Position numbers and translations under genes: made by a program
Notes under the pieces: generated by a model
The model's input: the letters and a program-made list of their open reading frames with translations, nothing else
Told to the model about the DNA's origin: nothing
The model's database searches: none
Assembly (NCBI GenBank): GCA_946220775.1
Contig: CAMIFC010000001.1
Location: 256,245 to 320,244, forward strand
Direction of reading: 5' to 3'
DNA: 64,000 nt
Origin: an uncultured Corynebacterium sp.
GTDB lineage: Bacteria > Actinomycetota > Actinomycetes > Mycobacteriales > Mycobacteriaceae
In this document: positions 1 to 7,959 of the stretch, one piece after another
Numbering within the stretch: position 1 is the first letter of the stretch
How the letters are laid out: each line of letters starts with the position of its first letter

Positions 1-1
1 C

Positions 2-1402
2 CTGCAGTCCAACCTGGCGTATGCGGCGGCGACGGATAACGTGCGGCTGCTCACCCCAATTCCGGGTAAGTCTGCTGTGGGGATTGAGGTGCCTAACGCG
101 GATCGTGAAATGGTGCGCCTGGGTGACGTGCTACACGCCCCCAAATTCGAAGCCGATGCAGACCCGATGCTGATTGGCCTCGGTAAGGATATTGAGGGTC
201 AATTCGTGGGGCACTCGATTCAGAAAATGCCTCACCTCTTGGTGGCTGGTTCGACTGGCTCGGGTAAATCTGCATTCGTCAACTCTATGCTTGTGTCGTT
301 GTTGACTCGGGCAACCCCAGAAGAGGTTCGCCTGATCTTGGTTGACCCGAAGATGGTGGAGCTCACGCCATACGAGGGTATTCCGCACCTCATCACCCCG
401 ATTATTACTCAGCCGAAGAAGGCTGCAGCGGCGTTGACGTGGCTGGTCGAGGAGATGGAACAGCGCTACATGGACATGAAGGCCACGCGGGTGCGTCACA
501 TCAAGGACTTCAACCGGAAGGTGAAGTCCGGCGAAATCACCACGCCACTGGGGTCTGAGCGTGAATACCGTCCGTACCCGTACATTGTCTGTGTTGTCGA
601 CGAGCTCGCCGACCTCATGATGACGGCCCCCCGCGAAATCGAGGACGCCATTGTGCGCATCACGCAGAAGGCGCGTGCCGCTGGTATTCACCTGGTGCTG
701 GCTACCCAGCGTCCATCGGTCGATGTCGTGACCGGGTTGATTAAGACGAACGTTCCTTCGCGATTGGCTTTCGCCACGAGTTCGTTGACGGACTCGCGAG
801 TGATCCTGGATCAAGCTGGTGCGGAGAAACTGATCGGCATGGGTGACGGGCTGTTTATCCCGCAAGGGGCAAGCCGGCCAACCCGTATGCAGGGTGCCTT
901 TGTGACGGACGAGGAGATCTTCGCCGTGGTCGAGGCAGCGAAGGCACAGGCCGAACCGCATTACCAAGAGGGTGTTACCGAGGATAAGCAGGCGGAAGCG
1001 AAGAAAAAGATCGACGCCGATATCGGTGACGATCTTGACGATCTTCTGCAGGCAGTTGAGCTGGTGGTTAGCTCTCAGTTTGGTTCGACCTCCATGTTGC
1101 AGCGCAAGCTGCGCATTGGGTTCGCCAAGGCTGGGCGCCTCATGGACTTGATGGAAACCCGCGGGGTTGTTGGTCCATCTGAAGGTTCAAAGGCGCGCGA
1201 GGTGCTGGTGAAGCCGGAGGAACTGGAAACGATCATTTGGATGATCAAGGGAGCGGACCCGGAAGACGCACCGAAGGAAGTGCAGGAAGAAGCACAGGCT
1301 GCTGAGTCGCAGGATGCGCAGGCTTCTAATGGTTCAGTCGATGACTCTGATGCGAACCAGACTCGGGTCATCCCAGCTCAGCCACCATCAGGTGCAGTTT
1401 AG
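2..1402 (+). CDS. ftsK: DNA translocase FtsK (5' truncated by window edge)
   Basis: C-terminal motor of the FtsK/SpoIIIE family, which pumps the chromosome terminus across the division septum. The frame is open from base 2, so the membrane domain and linker lie outside the window. The Walker A motif GSTGSGKS is encoded near 248-271 and the Walker B region contains DELADLMM near 598-621. The C-terminal winged-helix gamma domain, which reads chromosome polarity sequences, is visible as FGSTSMLQRKLRIGFAKAGR, followed by an acidic, Ala/Gln-rich tail. Stop is TAG. It is followed by a riboswitch and terC. Identification is firm; only the N-terminal extent is unknown. Confidence 0.97.
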   Translation: MQSNLAYAAATDNVRLLTPIPGKSAVGIEVPNADREMVRLGDVLHAPKFEADADPMLIGLGKDIEGQFVGHSIQKMPHLLVAGSTGSGKSAFVNSMLVSLLTRATPEEVRLILVDPKMVELTPYEGIPHLITPIITQPKKAAAALTWLVEEMEQRYMDMKATRVRHIKDFNRKVKSGEITTPLGSEREYRPYPYIVCVVDELADLMMTAPREIEDAIVRITQKARAAGIHLVLATQRPSVDVVTGLIKTNVPSRLAFATSSLTDSRVILDQAGAEKLIGMGDGLFIPQGASRPTRMQGAFVTDEEIFAVVEAAKAQAEPHYQEGVTEDKQAEAKKKIDADIGDDLDDLLQAVELVVSSQFGSTSMLQRKLRIGFAKAGRLMDLMETRGVVGPSEGSKAREVLVKPEELETIIWMIKGADPEDAPKEVQEEAQAAESQDAQASNGSVDDSDANQTRVIPAQPPSGAV

Positions 1403-1430
1403 CTTAGAGATAGGGTAGTATTACCACTCA

Positions 1431-1551
1431 TTGGAGGGGAGTACCCCAATCTCGACGGTAGTTGTCGTCAGCACGGCGACGGTGAGCATGAACGCTAACC
1501 TTAGCCCGGCACTATCGGCCAGCGTCATGCTGGTGGGGGAGACCTCCGGTC
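1431..1551 (+). ncRNA. yybP-ykoY (Mn2+) riboswitch aptamer upstream of the TerC gene
   Basis: The segment carries the hallmarks of the yybP-ykoY class: an early GGGGAGTA loop (1437-1443), an internal CGTCA (1466-1470) and a late GTGGGGGAGACC (about 1533-1544). A P1 closing stem is visible as GGAGG (1433-1437) with CCTCC (1543-1547). Members of this class bind Mn2+ and often control TerC/YkoY-type membrane proteins, which is what follows here. The 3' strand of P1 can also pair with the ribosome binding site of the next gene (see findings). Assignment rests on motif order and gene context, not on a covariance search. Confidence 0.85.
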
Positions 1552-1581
1552 GATTGATGTGCCAATTTGCAGACCGGAGGT
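1541..1581 (+). promoter_or_regulatory. RBS-sequestering hairpin (riboswitch expression platform)
   Basis: ACCTCCGGTC (1542-1551) is perfectly complementary to GACCGGAGGT (1572-1581). The downstream arm contains GGAGG (1576-1580), the ribosome binding site of the TerC gene at 1594. Since CCTCC is also the 3' strand of the riboswitch P1 stem, P1 formation and RBS masking exclude each other. No T-run follows, so control of translation is more likely than termination. Confidence 0.7.
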
Positions 1582-1593
1582 TTCAACAGAATC

Positions 1594-2643
1594 ATGGAAG
1601 TTAATGCCTTAACTTGGATTATCACCATCGTGGTGATCATCGGGTTTTTCGTTTTCGATTTCTACTCGCACGTCAAGACACCCCACGAGCTGACGCTTAA
1701 AGAATCAGCACTGTGGAGCCTGTTCTATATTGGCGTTGCATGCTTTTTCGGATTGTTTTTGTGGTTCACCTGGGGCGAACCCGGAAACCCACACCAGCAT
1801 GGGATCGAGTTCTTTGCGGGCTATGTGACCGAAAAAGCGCTGAGTGTTGATAACCTCTTCATCTTCTCGCTGATCCTGGCCAGCTTTAAGGTGCCTAGGA
1901 AATACCAGCAGAAGGTACTGCTGATCGGCATCGCGTTAGCCCTAGTATTCCGAGGCATCTTCATCGGGCTCGGAGCAGCTGTTATCGCAGCGTGGTCGGA
2001 CGTTTTCTACCTCTTCGGTATTTTCCTCCTCTGGACTGGCGGCAAGCTGGTGGTGGATGAGATCCGTGGGAAGGAAGACGAAGACCCGAATCAGATGCCG
2101 ATCATTCGGATGCTGCGGAAGGTCATTCCGGTGTCGGATTCGATCACGTCCGACAAGTTGGTTCAGCGTAATACAACGGGCTCCAAGCACAAGTGGATCG
2201 TGACGCCACTGCTTGTGGCTTTGCTCGCGATCGGCATGATCGACATCCTTTTCGCCTTGGACTCGATCCCGGCGATCTACGGCATCACCCAAGAGCCATA
2301 CATTGTGTTCACCGCCAACGCGTTGGCGCTGATGGGGCTGCGACAGCTTTTCTTCCTATTGGATGGGCTGTTGGATAAGCTGGTTTACCTACCATACGGC
2401 CTGTCGGTCATTTTGGGCTTTATTGGTGTGAAACTGGTGCTACACGCGCTGCACGAAAATAAGTTGCCGTTCATCAATGGTGGCGAGGGCGTCAACGTGT
2501 CGGAGGTGTCCGTTGAACTTTCGCTGCTCGTTATCGTTGGCGTGTTGGTCGCAACAGCTGTGCTCTCGCTGACTGTCGGTAAAGAGGCCGGTAAGCAAAA
2601 AGCAGAGGAAGCTCGGCGAGAAAAAGAAGAGGCGAACCACTAG
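1594..2643 (+). CDS. TerC/Alx family integral membrane protein (probable Mn2+ exporter)
   Basis: A 349-residue polytopic membrane protein of the TerC/Alx/YkoY family. Family features seen are FVFDFYSH at the start of the first membrane segment, VTEKALSVDNLFIFSLI in the third, and FALDSIPAI later; the acidic residues in these motifs are thought to bind metal. About eight or nine hydrophobic segments are visible and the C-terminus is charged (Lys/Glu rich). ATG 1594 lies 13 nt after GGAGG; an upstream in-frame TTG at 1567 falls inside the regulatory hairpin and is less likely. The riboswitch upstream supports a role in Mn2+ homeostasis, as shown for other members of the family. The substrate is inferred. 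Confidence 0.88.
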   Translation: MEVNALTWIITIVVIIGFFVFDFYSHVKTPHELTLKESALWSLFYIGVACFFGLFLWFTWGEPGNPHQHGIEFFAGYVTEKALSVDNLFIFSLILASFKVPRKYQQKVLLIGIALALVFRGIFIGLGAAVIAAWSDVFYLFGIFLLWTGGKLVVDEIRGKEDEDPNQMPIIRMLRKVIPVSDSITSDKLVQRNTTGSKHKWIVTPLLVALLAIGMIDILFALDSIPAIYGITQEPYIVFTANALALMGLRQLFFLLDGLLDKLVYLPYGLSVILGFIGVKLVLHALHENKLPFINGGEGVNVSEVSVELSLLVIVGVLVATAVLSLTVGKEAGKQKAEEARREKEEANH

Positions 2644-2700
2644 TTTTCACTTGTTGGACTGAATTCCGCCGACTCGGTGCGCCCAGGTAGTATTGCCAAG

Positions 2701-3333
2701 GTGAGCAGAGATCGGAACAAGGGGACGCCAGTGGCAACACTCAGCAGTTTCGGCCGATTCGTCCGGCGCTTCAACGTTCCCAATGTTCTGACAACCATTC
2801 GAATCCTGCTGATCCCGATTTTTCTGTGGGTCATCGCGGGAACCGGGGACTGGCCAGACGTGGCCGTGGAACGCAGCGATCGATGGATTGCGCTGATCGT
2901 ATTCATCGTGCTGATGTTCACGGACCAGCTCGACGGGTTTTTGGCCCGGAAGTACCAAGTCATCACGGATTTCGGCAAGCTGGCAGACCCGATCGCCGAC
3001 AAAGCCTTGATGCTCGCCGCATTTGTGAGCCTCAATGTGTTGGGCGAGCTGTGGTGGACAGTCACCATCGTGATCTTCATTCGCGAGTTCGGCATCACCT
3101 TGTGGCGACTTGTGTTGGCTCGCCGTGGACTGGTCGTTCCCGCATCAAAGGGCGGAAAGCTCAAGACTGTGCTGCAAACTGCCACTGTGGCTTTGTACAT
3201 CATGCCTCTTGGCGGCGTCGTGGAGTGGCTGGGGCACATCGTGATGGCGCTGGCGTTAGCAGTGACCGTTGTGACTGGTGTGCAGTACATTCTTGATTCC
3301 CGCGAGCAGAACGTGTCCGGCAAGGCAGCGTAA
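2701..3333 (+). CDS. pgsA: CDP-diacylglycerol--glycerol-3-phosphate 3-phosphatidyltransferase
   Basis: Membrane enzyme that makes phosphatidylglycerolphosphate, the first step of phosphatidylglycerol and cardiolipin synthesis. The CDP-alcohol phosphotransferase signature D-G-x2-A-R-x8-G-x3-D-x3-D is complete in DQLDGFLARKYQVITDFGKL and the following ADPIADK. The opening NVPNVLTTIRILLIP is typical of PgsA. Two starts are possible: GTG 2701 sits 7 nt after TAGTAT (2688-2693), fitting a leaderless mRNA; GTG 2731 has a good SD (AAGGGG at 2719-2724). The order pgsA-cinA-clgR-pspA is the conserved actinobacterial one. Confidence 0.93.
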   Translation: MSRDRNKGTPVATLSSFGRFVRRFNVPNVLTTIRILLIPIFLWVIAGTGDWPDVAVERSDRWIALIVFIVLMFTDQLDGFLARKYQVITDFGKLADPIADKALMLAAFVSLNVLGELWWTVTIVIFIREFGITLWRLVLARRGLVVPASKGGKLKTVLQTATVALYIMPLGGVVEWLGHIVMALALAVTVVTGVQYILDSREQNVSGKAA

Positions 3334-3343
3334 TCGGGGTTTT

Positions 3344-3874
3344 ATGTCGGACGCCAACCGGTTGCACGAGGTTCAACAACGAAACCGAGAATTATCGGCT
3401 CAGCTGGTGCACTCGGCAACTGAAGTAGACATCACAATCGCGACTGCGGAGTCGCTGACGGCTGGTGCATTGGCGGCGACGATCGCTGACACCCCGGGCG
3501 CCTCGGCGGTGTTGCGCGGTGGATTCGTTGTGTATGCGACCGAACTCAAAGCGACGTTGGCGGGGGTGGACGAAGAACTGCTGCGGGAACGAGGTCCGGT
3601 CGACCCTGACGTCGCCCGGCAACTGGCTCAGGGGGCGCGGGAGCGGTGTGGCGCAGATCTGGGGATTGGGTTGACGGGTGTCGCTGGACCAGATCCCCAG
3701 AATGGTCATCCGGTGGGGGAGGTCTACCTCGGGGTGGCATCACCATCTGGTGTGCGGTCGGAGAAGCTTGCGCTGGCGGACGAGGAGGATGTGTCACGTG
3801 AGACGATCAGACTGTTGACCGTGCAGCGGGGGTTGCTGAGTTTATTGGCGGAGGTTCGTGCCCTTGAGTGGTAG
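3344..3874 (+). CDS. cinA: CinA C-terminal domain protein (nicotinamide-nucleotide amidase family)
   Basis: A 176-residue protein consisting only of the CinA C-terminal domain, which in other bacteria deamidates nicotinamide mononucleotide. Signature segments are TAESLTAGALAATIADTPGAS, shortened here from the usual ESLTGG pattern, then GGFVVYATELKATLAGV and GLTGVAGPDPQNGHPVG. The N-terminal molybdopterin-binding-like domain of full CinA is absent, as is usual in this lineage. ATG 3344 begins 10 nt after the pgsA stop, so the two are probably cotranscribed. Confidence 0.88.
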   Translation: MSDANRLHEVQQRNRELSAQLVHSATEVDITIATAESLTAGALAATIADTPGASAVLRGGFVVYATELKATLAGVDEELLRERGPVDPDVARQLAQGARERCGADLGIGLTGVAGPDPQNGHPVGEVYLGVASPSGVRSEKLALADEEDVSRETIRLLTVQRGLLSLLAEVRALEW

Positions 3875-3941
3875 TTTCCCTGCGGGGGTGGGATTGATTG
3901 CGTACCGTGGAACAAATCTGAACCGTGCAACGTTGGAGTAG

Positions 3942-4346
3942 ATGATGGCTGAAAATACTATGGTTCTTGACAAGCTCACTGCTGCCCAGCACGCTGCTTT
4001 GCCTTCGGTGGAGTCGGCGATGAGTACTCCATGGCAGGAGCACGCTGCGCGCGCAATGCCGGTTGACGAGCCCCTGCTCCGAGAGGCTTTGGGGGCGACC
4101 CTGCGTGATACCCGTAGCCAGTCGGGATTCACACTTCGGGAATTGGCTCAGCTGGCCAATGTGAGCCCGGGTTATCTTTCGGAATTGGAGCGGGGACGCA
4201 AGGAAGTATCCTCGGAGCTTCTTGCCAGCGTCTGCTACGCGATGGGGGTCAGTGTCGCGTCGGTGATTCTGGAAGCTGCGTCGATGATGACTCTTGATGC
4301 GGCTGCTGCTGAACTCGCTGCTTCAATGGCGTCCACACACGTTTAA
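3942..4346 (+). CDS. clgR: XRE-family regulator ClgR
   Basis: A 134-residue regulator with an HTH_3 domain in the middle: REALGATLRDTRSQSGFTL, then RELAQLANVSPGYLSELERG and RKEVSSELLASVCYAMGV. The pattern SPGYLSELERGRKEVSSELL is typical of ClgR. In C. glutamicum and mycobacteria ClgR activates clp protease genes and is itself removed by Clp proteolysis; C. glutamicum ClgR also activates hflX, which lies in this window at 15.4 kb. A second ATG at 3945 follows the first directly; a GGAG lies at 3934-3937. Position between cinA and pspA is conserved. Confidence 0.92.
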   Translation: MMAENTMVLDKLTAAQHAALPSVESAMSTPWQEHAARAMPVDEPLLREALGATLRDTRSQSGFTLRELAQLANVSPGYLSELERGRKEVSSELLASVCYAMGVSVASVILEAASMMTLDAAAAELAASMASTHV

Positions 4347-4521
4347 AACAATTCTTCGGGCGGTGGCATTGGTAGAGCCGTAGGACGCCATAAGTCCACC
4401 CCGCCTGTTAGGATGAGTCCAGTTAACTGCCCTGTTTTTCGATGGGGTTAGTGGCAAACTTGTTTCAATAATCAGACCTGCGCGCAGGCTCATGCGCACA
4501 CTATTTAGGAGTTCAAGCTGC

Positions 4522-5385
4522 ATGGCTAACCCATTCGCCAAGGCGTGGAAGTACCTCATGGCGCTTTTCGATTCCAAGATCGAGGAGAACGCGGATCCCA
4601 AGATCCAAATTGAGCAGGCGATTCAGGACGCCCAGCGTCAGCACCAAGCACTGTCTCAGCAGGCCGCGGCCGTGATCGGCAACCAGCGGCAGCTTGAGAT
4701 GAAATTGAATCGTCAGCTAGCGGAAATTGAGAAGCTGCAGGCGAATACCCGACAGGCCTTGCAGTTGTCGGATAAGGCTCGTGGTGAGGGCAACGAATCC
4801 AAGGCGGTCGAGTACGAAAACGCCGCCGAGTCTTTCGCTGCTCAGCTGGTGACCGCGGAGCAGTCCGTCGAGGATTTGAAGGCTCTGCACGATCAGTCCC
4901 TGCAGCAGGCTGATCAGGCGAAGAAGGCCGTCGAGCGAAACTCCATGCAGCTGCAGCAGAAGGTCACAGAGCGGACCAAGCTGCTCAGCCAGCTGGAGCA
5001 GGCAAAGATGCAGGAGAAGGTTGCCGATTCCCTGCAGTCCATGAACGAAGTAGCGGGTGGCTCCACGCCGAACCTGGATCAGGTGCGCGAGAAGATCGAA
5101 GGTCGCTACGCCCGAGCATTGGGACAGGCGGAGCTGGCACAGAACTCCGTTCAAGGTCGCATGGCGGAAGTCGAACAAGCTGGTGTCCAGCTGGCTGGGC
5201 ACTCCCGACTGGAACAGATCCGTGCTGAAATGGCTGGTGGCAACAAGGCCGTGTCCGGCGGTCAGCAGCAGTCGGCGTTGGGCCAGGGACAGTCTCATTC
5301 CGCTGATCAGCAGGCGGCTCAGCAACAGGCGCAGCCGTCCTCCGATGCGGTGGCGCAGCGTATGCGCGAATTGCGCGGGGAGTAG
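4522..5385 (+). CDS. pspA: PspA/IM30 family envelope stress protein
   Basis: A 287-residue, almost entirely alpha-helical coiled-coil protein beginning MANPFAKAWKYLMALFDSKI, the amphipathic helix typical of the actinobacterial PspA (35-kDa antigen) family. Such proteins bind the inner face of the membrane and protect it under envelope stress. The C-terminal 40 residues are Gln/Ser rich and probably disordered. ATG 4522 follows TAGGAG (4506-4511). The gene lies 175 bp after clgR, with a possible -10 TAGGAT near 4410. In M. tuberculosis clgR and pspA form one operon with Rv2743c; no homologue of that gene follows here. Confidence 0.92.
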   Translation: MANPFAKAWKYLMALFDSKIEENADPKIQIEQAIQDAQRQHQALSQQAAAVIGNQRQLEMKLNRQLAEIEKLQANTRQALQLSDKARGEGNESKAVEYENAAESFAAQLVTAEQSVEDLKALHDQSLQQADQAKKAVERNSMQLQQKVTERTKLLSQLEQAKMQEKVADSLQSMNEVAGGSTPNLDQVREKIEGRYARALGQAELAQNSVQGRMAEVEQAGVQLAGHSRLEQIRAEMAGGNKAVSGGQQQSALGQGQSHSADQQAAQQQAQPSSDAVAQRMRELRGE

Positions 5386-5439
5386 GCGAAAAGCCCGTCT
5401 TCAGCACGACTTCCTGCTTTGGGGGAGGGACGGGGAGGC

Positions 5440-6078
5440 TTAGTCGTCCCGCTTAGGGGAGTCGTCGCCGACTCCACGTGCTACAAGCGCCTCGCCCATG
5501 TCACGTGCTCGCAATAGCGTGCGAACAATAACTGGAACGCCGAAAGCCATGGGGGAAAACCTTAGCCCTCGTGCTCGTTGGGCTTCTAGGACTTCATTCA
5601 CGGTCAGGGCAAACATAGGAATCATACGGATCGTGAGACTGACAGCCAACGAAATGCTCTCCACCGGCACCCCGAATCGGGCAAGAGGAGCCAAAATACG
5701 GTCGAGCGCGTCTTGCATCTCGGAAATCCGGGTGCATAGCGTCAACAACACTGCTGCCCAGATGGCTGCCGATAAATTGAGGAAGCTCTCCAGCGCGGTC
5801 AGGGCATCCGAACGCCACCACAGCATCAACGCGAGCCCAATGAGGACGATCATTGGGCCGATGAGTTGCCTTATCGCAACCAAAAAGGGGATTCGGGCAA
5901 GCACATAGAGCAGCGCTACCGCGGCCAAGCATGTTGCTGCGGCCTCAATGGACTGAACAAAAATAGCGCTGGCCAGCAAGAACAGAATGAGTAGCCCTAG
6001 CTTGAGCGTAGCGCGCATCCTGTGGAGCACAGAACCCGTCGGGACATAGCTCGCCGGCGGGACTTTTACTCCGGACAC
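5440..6078 (-). CDS. bioN: Biotin ECF transporter, transmembrane (T) subunit BioN
   Basis: A 212-residue EcfT-type membrane protein that couples the ATPase to the S component BioY. Five or six hydrophobic segments are visible. The cytoplasmic coupling helices are represented by the A-R-G motifs in LEAQRARGLRFSPMAFG and EALVARGVG. The start is GTG 6078, preceded by AAGGA, and overlaps the end of bioM by 13 nt, so translation is coupled. bioY-bioM-bioN is the same order as in C. glutamicum. Confidence 0.92.
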   Translation of the reverse strand: MSGVKVPPASYVPTGSVLHRMRATLKLGLLILFLLASAIFVQSIEAAATCLAAVALLYVLARIPFLVAIRQLIGPMIVLIGLALMLWWRSDALTALESFLNLSAAIWAAVLLTLCTRISEMQDALDRILAPLARFGVPVESISLAVSLTIRMIPMFALTVNEVLEAQRARGLRFSPMAFGVPVIVRTLLRARDMGEALVARGVGDDSPKRDD

Positions 6079-6806
6079 TCTGTCATCCTTTCTACATAAC
6101 GTTGAACCACCGCTTGCGGGGCGCCAGAGTCATTGCTGTCGTCGGCGACTCGTCCCGCATCAATGCACAGCACGCGATCCGCAGAATCTAGTAGATCAAG
6201 ATCGTGAGTCACGATGATCAATTGCTGGCTCAAGCTATCGAAAATATGACCGATCTTTTGTCGATTGCGTAGATCCAGCAATGTCGTCGGTTCATCGGCG
6301 ATAATCACTTCCGGCTCCAAGACCAAAATGGACGCCAAGGCGAGAAGTTGTTTCTCGCCACCACTAAGAGTGTGTGGCGATTGGTCTTCTTTCCCTTTAA
6401 GACCGACTCCTGCAAGTGCTTCTGTCACTCGTTGTGCTTTTTCCTGGCGTGACAGCCGGTGGCGTCGAAGGGAAAAAGAAACGTCCTCGGCGACCGTTGG
6501 CATGATGATTTGATTGTCGGCATTGGAGAACAGAAAACCGACTTTCCGACGGACCTTTTTGGCGCTGCGGGAAACGTTGAGGTCATCAACGGTGACGGAA
6601 CCACTGGAGGGGGTAGTTAAACCATTGATGCAGCGGACTAGGGATGACTTCCCAGAACCATTGGCACCGATGATGCCGATGCGTGGTTCATTCAGGGTGA
6701 GCGAAATATCGTCCAGAATAGGCCGGGCTTCGGATGGGTCCGTGGCAGGCTCAGAGCTGAATACCGTCCGATTGATCGTCACATGGTCAAAGGTGATCGT
6801 GGGCAT
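6066..6806 (-). CDS. bioM: Biotin ECF transporter, ATPase subunit BioM
   Basis: A 246-residue ABC ATPase. Walker A is GANGSGKSSLVRC, the signature is LSGGEKQLLALASILVLEPE, Walker B is VIIADEPTTLLD and the H-loop is IVTHDLDLL. It energises biotin uptake together with BioY and BioN. The ATG at 6806 is directly adjacent to the TAG stop of bioY, with no spacing, indicating an operon. A 20-residue insert after the first strand (SSEPATDPSEARP) is slightly unusual but does not affect any motif. Confidence 0.94.
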   Translation of the reverse strand: MPTITFDHVTINRTVFSSEPATDPSEARPILDDISLTLNEPRIGIIGANGSGKSSLVRCINGLTTPSSGSVTVDDLNVSRSAKKVRRKVGFLFSNADNQIIMPTVAEDVSFSLRRHRLSRQEKAQRVTEALAGVGLKGKEDQSPHTLSGGEKQLLALASILVLEPEVIIADEPTTLLDLRNRQKIGHIFDSLSQQLIIVTHDLDLLDSADRVLCIDAGRVADDSNDSGAPQAVVQRYVERMTECPE

Positions 6807-7382
6807 CTAGTCTCTCTGAGCTGTTGGGATGAGATCTGGGAGGGCGCGGTGGACAGTCGCTGCGATGAACGCGGCGATGACAATCTTGGCGATATCGCCT
6901 GGGATGAATGGGAGATTTGTTGCGGCAGCTGCCGCGAAATCCAGGTTCATGCGAACCATGAGTCCGATCGTTCCGCAGATGTACATGATGATCAAACCGA
7001 TAATTCCAGCAGTGATGAATTGGGTGATCATGCCGGCTGGTGCACGATTGCGTTTCACGGCTGCTTCGGCGATCGCGCCGATGATGAAACCGGCGATGAC
7101 GTAGCTGACGATATAGCCGATGGTGGGACCGGAGATGGCGGCGATGGTGGGTTTCCACCCCGATAGATTTGGGACGCCGAGAAGGCCGACGCCCACGAAA
7201 AGGGCAGTAGATAGTCCGCCGCGCCACTTTCCAAGAATGAAAGACGCCAGGAAGATACCCATGTTTTGAAGAACGATGGGAACGCCAGCGGAGCCCACGG
7301 GAATGATGACGGCTCCGAGGGCGATGGTGAGGGCGGCAAAAGCTGCGATCAGCGCAATGTCGCGAGTAGTGAGTGATTTCAT
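6807..7382 (-). CDS. bioY: Biotin ECF transporter, substrate-binding S component BioY
   Basis: A 191-residue membrane protein with about six hydrophobic segments that captures biotin. Typical BioY features are the N-terminal AALTIALGAVIIPVGSAGVP, IVLQNMGIFLASFILG and PTIGYIVSYVIAGFIIG. It is the first gene of the bioYMN operon. On the minus strand a perfect TATAAT (7391-7396) ends 8 nt before the ATG, so the mRNA is probably leaderless. A weak BioQ-like site overlaps the expected -35 region (see findings). Biotin auxotrophy is common in corynebacteria, which would explain a dedicated uptake system (inference). Confidence 0.95.
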   Translation of the reverse strand: MKSLTTRDIALIAAFAALTIALGAVIIPVGSAGVPIVLQNMGIFLASFILGKWRGGLSTALFVGVGLLGVPNLSGWKPTIAAISGPTIGYIVSYVIAGFIIGAIAEAAVKRNRAPAGMITQFITAGIIGLIIMYICGTIGLMVRMNLDFAAAAATNLPFIPGDIAKIVIAAFIAATVHRALPDLIPTAQRD

Positions 7383-7390
7383 GGAGAAAA

Positions 7391-7396
7391 ATTATA
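7391..7396 (-). promoter_or_regulatory. -10 element of the bioYMN promoter
   Basis: TATAAT on the minus strand, 8 nt upstream of the bioY ATG. A TGAAC (complement of 7416-7420) lies in the -35 region and could be half of a BioQ operator. Confidence 0.65.
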
Positions 7397-7459
7397 GCCT
7401 GAGCACTCGGACAGTGTTCAATGAGAGTGAGGCAAGGCGCGAGATGTTAGCGTCGGGCT

Positions 7460-7666
7460 ATGCGGAGAACGGAATTTGATCGGCTCGTTGAAGGGGAATT
7501 TGGGCGATCCTACGGGAACTGGATTCTGTCGAGTCATGTGTTGTCGCGAGTAGGTGTGACTGCCGAAGAGGCGATCGAGGCGGGGGAGGATGTGCGAACC
7601 GTGTGGTGGGAGCTGTGTCGAGACTTCGATGTTCCGCAGGAGCGAATGTTGGGAGAAGACCTGTAG
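7460..7666 (+). CDS. DUF3046 protein
   Basis: A 68-residue acidic protein matching DUF3046, a small actinobacterial family usually encoded just upstream of recA (as Rv2738c is in M. tuberculosis). Recognisable segments are RRTEFDRLVEGEFGRSYGNW, then DVRTVWWELCRDFDVP. Its function is not known. A possible -10 (TAGCGT, about 7448-7453) lies 6 nt before the ATG, so the transcript may be leaderless. It is divergent from bioY. Confidence 0.85.
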   Translation: MRRTEFDRLVEGEFGRSYGNWILSSHVLSRVGVTAEEAIEAGEDVRTVWWELCRDFDVPQERMLGEDL

Positions 7667-7693
7667 GAATCGAACGCTCGTGACACATGCAAT

Positions 7694-7716
7694 TCGAACA
7701 TAGGTTCGTGTATCAT
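7694..7716 (+). promoter_or_regulatory. recA promoter with LexA (SOS) box
   Basis: TCGAACATAGGTTCGT at 7694-7709 is a near-perfect inverted repeat matching the actinobacterial SOS box (TCGAAC-N4-GTTCGA type). TATCAT at 7711-7716 is a good -10 directly after it, so bound LexA would cover the core promoter. The predicted start leaves a 5' leader of more than 200 nt before recA at 7960, in which I see no clear structure or ORF. Confidence 0.85.
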
Positions 7717-7959
7717 TGCCTAGTGTGAGTGGTTGTCCGGCTGATCGCATAAAACAGTTGATGTGACCGATGCGATGTTGATCTGGTGGCCTGTGGATAG
7801 ACGTTTTGGGTTGTCCACAGTTGGGGTGCTCAATCGGGCGTTATAGCCCCGCCAGGTGGTAGAACAAGCAAGTGGATTCAGATGAGTAAGTCGAATGTTT
7901 GGCACTGCACTATACGCCGCAACAAAAGCACAGCAACTGGGAATTTTTGAGGAGTAGCA

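Noticed and set aside
131..967. Minus-strand open frame of 278 codons opposite ftsK
   Set aside because: Antisense shadow of a conserved gene; composition is Arg/His-rich, with no family motif.
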